A stretch of 64,000 nucleotides of DNA from Physcomitrium patens. Its lineage: Eukaryota; Streptophyta; Bryopsida; Funariales; Funariaceae. Below, piece by piece: positions 60,576 to 64,000 of this stretch; position 1 is the stretch's first letter; every line of letters begins with the position of its first letter. The position numbers were made by a program, and so were the translations under genes. The DNA lies in NCBI RefSeq assembly GCF_000002425.4, contig NC_037264.1:14043262-14107261 (forward strand), read 5' to 3'. Under the pieces are notes generated by a model. It was not told the DNA's origin, did no database searches, and saw nothing but the letters and a program-made list of their open reading frames with translations.

Positions 60576-62838
60576 TGTGCCCAAATTTCACCACTCAATG
60601 CAATTAATGCCATACAATAAGTTCAAGAAATAAAATAGAAAAACTTCTAATTGTGTAATTGCTAAATTGGTTTAAATCTTAGTGTTAATAATTCAATTAA
60701 TTATAAGCCTTCTAAGTAATGGTTATGAATATTAATAAAAAAAAAAAGATGTAATGAGATTACTATGTTCTTCAAGGAAATTTGTATGATTCCCACTTAA
60801 ACTTCAATGGATTATTTAAGATCATTTATATAATCCTTAATTAATAATTTTTATGTGATTACAAAAGTATAATTACTTAGAATAAATAATTAATTAATTA
60901 ATTGAAACTTGTAAATTATTATTCCTTAAATAATTAATGGTGAAAGTATTTGATTAAATTATTACTATTAATCCATAGTGAAAGTAAAAAAATCTTGAAG
61001 ATTGAATTGAAAGTAAAAGTTGAAAGTTAAAAGTTGAAGATAAAATATAAAAGTAAAAGTCAAAAATAAAAATTAAAAGTAAAAGAAAAAAAGATTAAAG
61101 ATTAAAAGTTAAAAATTTGAAATTTGAAAGTTAAAATATGAAACTTATAAATTACTATAAAAATAAAAGTAAAAGTGGGACTAAAGAGACATAAAAGCAA
61201 AGGTACCTTGATAACGTCCAAGAATTGAGGGCAACAACCCCTTTCTACTTCAAAATTTTCTAAAATTTGTGAATAATTTCAAATTGAATGATTTTAGTTT
61301 TTTAAAAATTTAACTTAAAGGCGCTCTTTCTTCAATAAATTTAAATTCAATCAAGTACTTAAGCCACGGAAAATGCTCCTTCAAAGTTGAATGACCAAGA
61401 TTGGTATGGCTGGCAACCTCCTTCCACTTGAAAATTAACCAAAAATTCAATTTATCTTCAAATTTAGTGAAATTTATTCCATTAGAACCTCAACTTAAAG
61501 ATTCACTTATTTTTAAAATTTAAAAATAACTAAATCAGGAAGCACTGAGAAGTGCCTTTTCAAAGATGGAAGATCGAAATTGCCAAGGCAGTCAACTCCC
61601 ACGCACTCAAAATTCTACCAAAGTTTTATTCTTACTCCAAATTAAGTAATAATTATCTTATAGAAAAGCTAATACCAAAAGCTACAATCTCAAAAAAAAG
61701 GTTTATATCAAAACTCAAAAAATTAAACAACTAATTGAGGGAGATCCAAGGCTCTTGAACCCTTAGAGTATTTGGAAGGCTGAGGGAGCTATCTACTACA
61801 ATGACCTATGCCTTAAAATCCAATGACCATCATTTACTACTCAAGATCCATGCATACACAACCACAAGTTTTTAATGAGATAAAAAATCAAAAATAAAAT
61901 TAAGATTAGGATTTAGGGCCAAGATTTGGCATAGCTTCACCTTTCACCAAAAGAAAAGAGAAAAAAGGCTTGACGAACTAAGCCACTCTTATATAATTGA
62001 ATGGCAAATTTTGGAGGGGTATCCACATCTCCATCTTTAATCTCTAAGATCCTTGATGTAGATCTATGGCCTTCATTCATCTAAGAGCCAATTTTGTTAT
62101 CAAGATTGATGGCTCTTGTAAGAGGTGAAGAAAATACCTTTTGATAAATATACCTTCATTATTGTGTTCAAAACACCTTTCTATGCTAAAATCGACTATT
62201 CACATGCCTCAATCCATGCTCAATTGCAATTTTTAAGAAAGTTTTTACCTACAAGGTTCTTGGAAATTCTTATAAGATTCTTCAAAATGAGAATTTCATT
62301 GCTCTACTTGTATTTTGAAGGAGATGATGCTGATCTGGTTTTTTTTATTCCACAAGGTGAATCTGGTACCACCTTTGCATTAAAAAAGCTTCCATTAATT
62401 AGAAGAACCACTATATTGCTTGAATTTATTGAATTGGAGGAAATTTCAAAACTTCTATTACTAAATTTTACTAAATCTTTTAAAAAATTATAATTCTAAT
62501 TCTTTCTAAATCATATAAAATTATTATAGGTGAACTCATAGGCTTTTAGTTAACCTTCATAGTAGTAACTAACAACCTCTAAATTATTAAAACTAACTAA
62601 GTTACTATTCTAATTTTTTGCCTTTTATGACTTTGATCCTAATTAATCTAATTCAAGGAATTAGGCCATATTTTATACCATCACATGTTTCAATCCTAAA
62701 AATTATATAAAACTAAATTCTACTTATATAAATTCTAATCTAACATGCTCAATTATCATAAAATAGGAAAATAACAAATTTTATATTTTAAAGCATAATT
62801 GAGAGCTCACAATTGCGCCAAAGGTGCAAATAATAGAA
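60576..62838. mobile_element. Unclassified 2.26-kb insertion in copia RNase H
   Basis: Copia coding stops at YGYCDAN (60573) and resumes at (NN)RR-MSYMFFVG (62838 on), so the intervening DNA was inserted. Its left end reads TGTGTGCCCAAATTTCACC. Near its right end is gagctcacaattgcgcc. It has an AAAGT/AAAAGT-rich stretch (about 60960-61190) and two to three degenerate units of about 160 bp at 61200-61640 (shared words: ctt-aaag, tgaatgaccaagat/ggaagatcgaaat, and ggcaacctccttcc/ggcagtcaactccc). One 122-codon ORF (62125-62493) has no recognised homology. No RT, transposase or clear terminal repeats were found. Confidence 0.55.
62125..62493 (+). CDS. Unrecognised 122-codon ORF within the insertion
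   Basis: Starts MKKIPFDKYTFIIVFKTPFY and ends in a Lys-rich tail. It includes LYLYFEGDDADLVFFIPQGE. Composition is as AT-rich as its surroundings. I recognise no family; it may be a chance ORF or a fragment carried by the insertion. Confidence 0.2.
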   Translation: MKKIPFDKYTFIIVFKTPFYAKIDYSHASIHAQLQFLRKFLPTRFLEILIRFFKMRISLLYLYFEGDDADLVFFIPQGESGTTFALKKLPLIRRTTILLEFIELEEISKLLLLNFTKSFKKL

Positions 62839-63310
62839 GGTGAATAATGAGTTATATGTTCTTTGTTGGAATAGGAGTAATCTTATGGAATTATAATAGA
62901 CAACTAATAATTGTAAGGTCTATAATAGAGGCAAAATACATGGCAGCAAATTAAGATATAATGGAGGCAATTTGGCTAAGACAAATTTTAAAAGACATTG
63001 GACTTATGCAATAAGATGTAACTTTCATAAAGTGTGATAATTAAAGATGTCTTACTTTTGCAAAGAATCCAAAGCATCACTCAAGAACTAAGTATATTGA
63101 CATTCAACATCACTTCATAAGAAAGAAGTTTAAAATGAGAGTGATTGACATGAAGTATTGTGCAATGAAAGTCATTCTTGTTGATTTGCTAATAAAATTA
63201 CTAATTAAAGGTAGGCATCAAAAGTTGACAAAAGTACTAGATTTAAAAGCCTTTGACTAATAAGAAAGTCAGAGTATTATTATTGCAAAACTTATCAAAA
63301 TAAAGAGTGC
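62839..63310 (+). pseudogene. Copia RNase H, C-terminal part
   Basis: MSYMFFVGIGVILW is followed by SIIEAKYMAAN and AIWLRQILKDIGLMQ. FAKNPKHHSRTKYIDIQHHF and KLTKVLDLKAFD then give the standard Ty1/copia RNase H ending. Stops fall at 62953-62955 and elsewhere. Confidence 0.85.
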
Positions 63311-63449
63311 AATAATATAATTACAAGAATAATTGAGGGAGTTAAGGCTTGTAATGCATCAATTCAATTTACTACCACAAGAAGAAACAAAAATTATAAA
63401 AAGTAAAGATATAAAGATAATTAGAACTGTTTCAAATCATATACTAAAT

Positions 63450-63451
<2 letters not shown>

Positions 63452-63487
<36 letters not shown>
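63452..63487. repeat. Poly(T) tract
   Basis: Uninterrupted run of 36 thymines between the copia remnant and the gag fragment to the right. Confidence 0.95.
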
Positions 63488-63490
<3 letters not shown>

Positions 63491-63499
63491 TAGTGGAAT

Positions 63500-63670
63500 A
63501 CCATTCAAGCACTAGAGTACTAAAAATTAGCTTACTTGAGAAATTTGATGGTATAAAATCAAAGTTTTGAGGATTCATCAATCAAATACAACTAGCAATT
63601 GAACTTCAATCCTAAAGCTAGCCAAGTCGAAGATCACAAGTTGAATTTATTAGAATACTACTTTTTGATA
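63500..63670 (+). pseudogene. C-like gag fragment
   Basis: Reads LLEKFDGIKSKF, a stop, then GFINQIQLAIELQS and QVEFIRIL. It matches the N-terminal gag of element C (49049 on) and is in places closer to the expected consensus. It is truncated by decay on the right. Confidence 0.65.
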
Positions 63671-64000
63671 CTACATTATTATAGTTTTTATCTTTTTTAA
63701 ATAATATGATTTAATATTAGATAATAAAGAAGCATTCTTGGCAAAGTTTTAATCTATGTATAGAGAATATAATGTAGTTCATATTACAACAAATAAAAGC
63801 CATATTTTTTAATAAAAAAATCAATTTATAATATTATATATTTTAAAATTTTAAAAACTTGTAATTATTATTAAATGAGATGATATTTCTTTTATTAGAT
63901 AATTATTTTATAGATAATAATATGTAGTAAAGAAATTGATGCTCAATTTACTTGACTCTCAAATATTAATTCAAATAATTGATTTTGTTGTAAATTGTGT
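63671..64000. other. AT-rich DNA to the window edge
   Basis: No coding region or repeat recognised. If the gag fragment at 63500 belongs to a larger element, it should continue here, but no further homology is visible. Confidence 0.6.

Larger units (their letters stand above)
57645..63310 (+). mobile_element. Ty1/copia element, 5'-truncated and interrupted
   Basis: Plus-strand gag zinc knuckle, protease, integrase, RT and RNase H remnants in Ty1/copia order. The gag N-terminus and 5' LTR are absent because the A-family LTR abuts it. RNase H is split by an insertion at about 60576-62838. No 3' LTR was recognised after 63310. Stops are abundant. Confidence 0.85.

Overview
The window looks like nuclear DNA from a land plant, most likely a moss or another early-diverging lineage. 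Intergenic DNA is extremely AT-rich and full of (TA)n tracts. It is broken by a few islands of ordinary base composition that hold plant-type, intron-containing genes. One retroelement resembles the fungal/moss Tcn1-like chromoviruses, which is the main hint towards a bryophyte. The species cannot be fixed from sequence alone. No bacterial or organellar signature, tRNA, rRNA or CRISPR array was seen.

Genes. (1) 6514-7515 (-): an intact, intronless 333-aa protein with an EDR2 C-terminal (DUF1336) domain. (2) 12919-14214 (+): a two-exon, 101-aa TMEM230-type (DUF872) membrane protein. (3) 31699-33623 (-): a four-exon family-1 UDP-glycosyltransferase with a complete PSPG box but two in-frame TAA codons in exon 2, so probably a recent pseudogene. 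(4) 37012-39234 (-): a six-exon, 260-aa protein of the plant/fungal atypical tyrosine phosphatase (Siw14/OCA-like) family. Its CX5R signature has Thr where the catalytic Arg should be. A small two-exon secreted-protein candidate at 4536-4931 is much less certain. Two further composition islands (4.9-9.1 kb flanks and 42.6-44.9 kb) look transcribed or once genic but yielded no recognisable protein.

Mobile DNA. 15.8-29.2 kb is a nest: a minus-strand chromodomain Ty3/gypsy element (A) with 0.5-0.56 kb LTRs, split within gag by a complete but decayed plus-strand Ty3/gypsy element (B, about 8.0 kb, LTRs 757 and 781 bp, tRNA-Asp-type primer site). 49-64 kb is a second TE cluster: a Tf1/sushi/Tcn1-like chromovirus (C) with its own gag interrupted, a 3' half of an A-family element with its LTR, a Ty1/copia element split by a 2.3-kb insertion, and another C-like gag fragment at the right edge. 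LTR fragments of the C family and of an unassigned family D are scattered elsewhere (1.9, 10.2 and 45.1 kb). All the retroelements carry many stops and are not autonomous.

Most notable points: perfect heat-shock-element arrays upstream of a TATA box in the A-family 5' LTR; the apparently catalytically dead phosphatase; the twice-stopped UGT with intact splice sites; LTR-internal 27-28-bp tandem arrays that differ in copy number between the two LTRs of B; and stop codons in B that are nearly all explained by C-to-T/G-to-A transitions. Domain boundaries inside the TEs were set by eye and are approximate.
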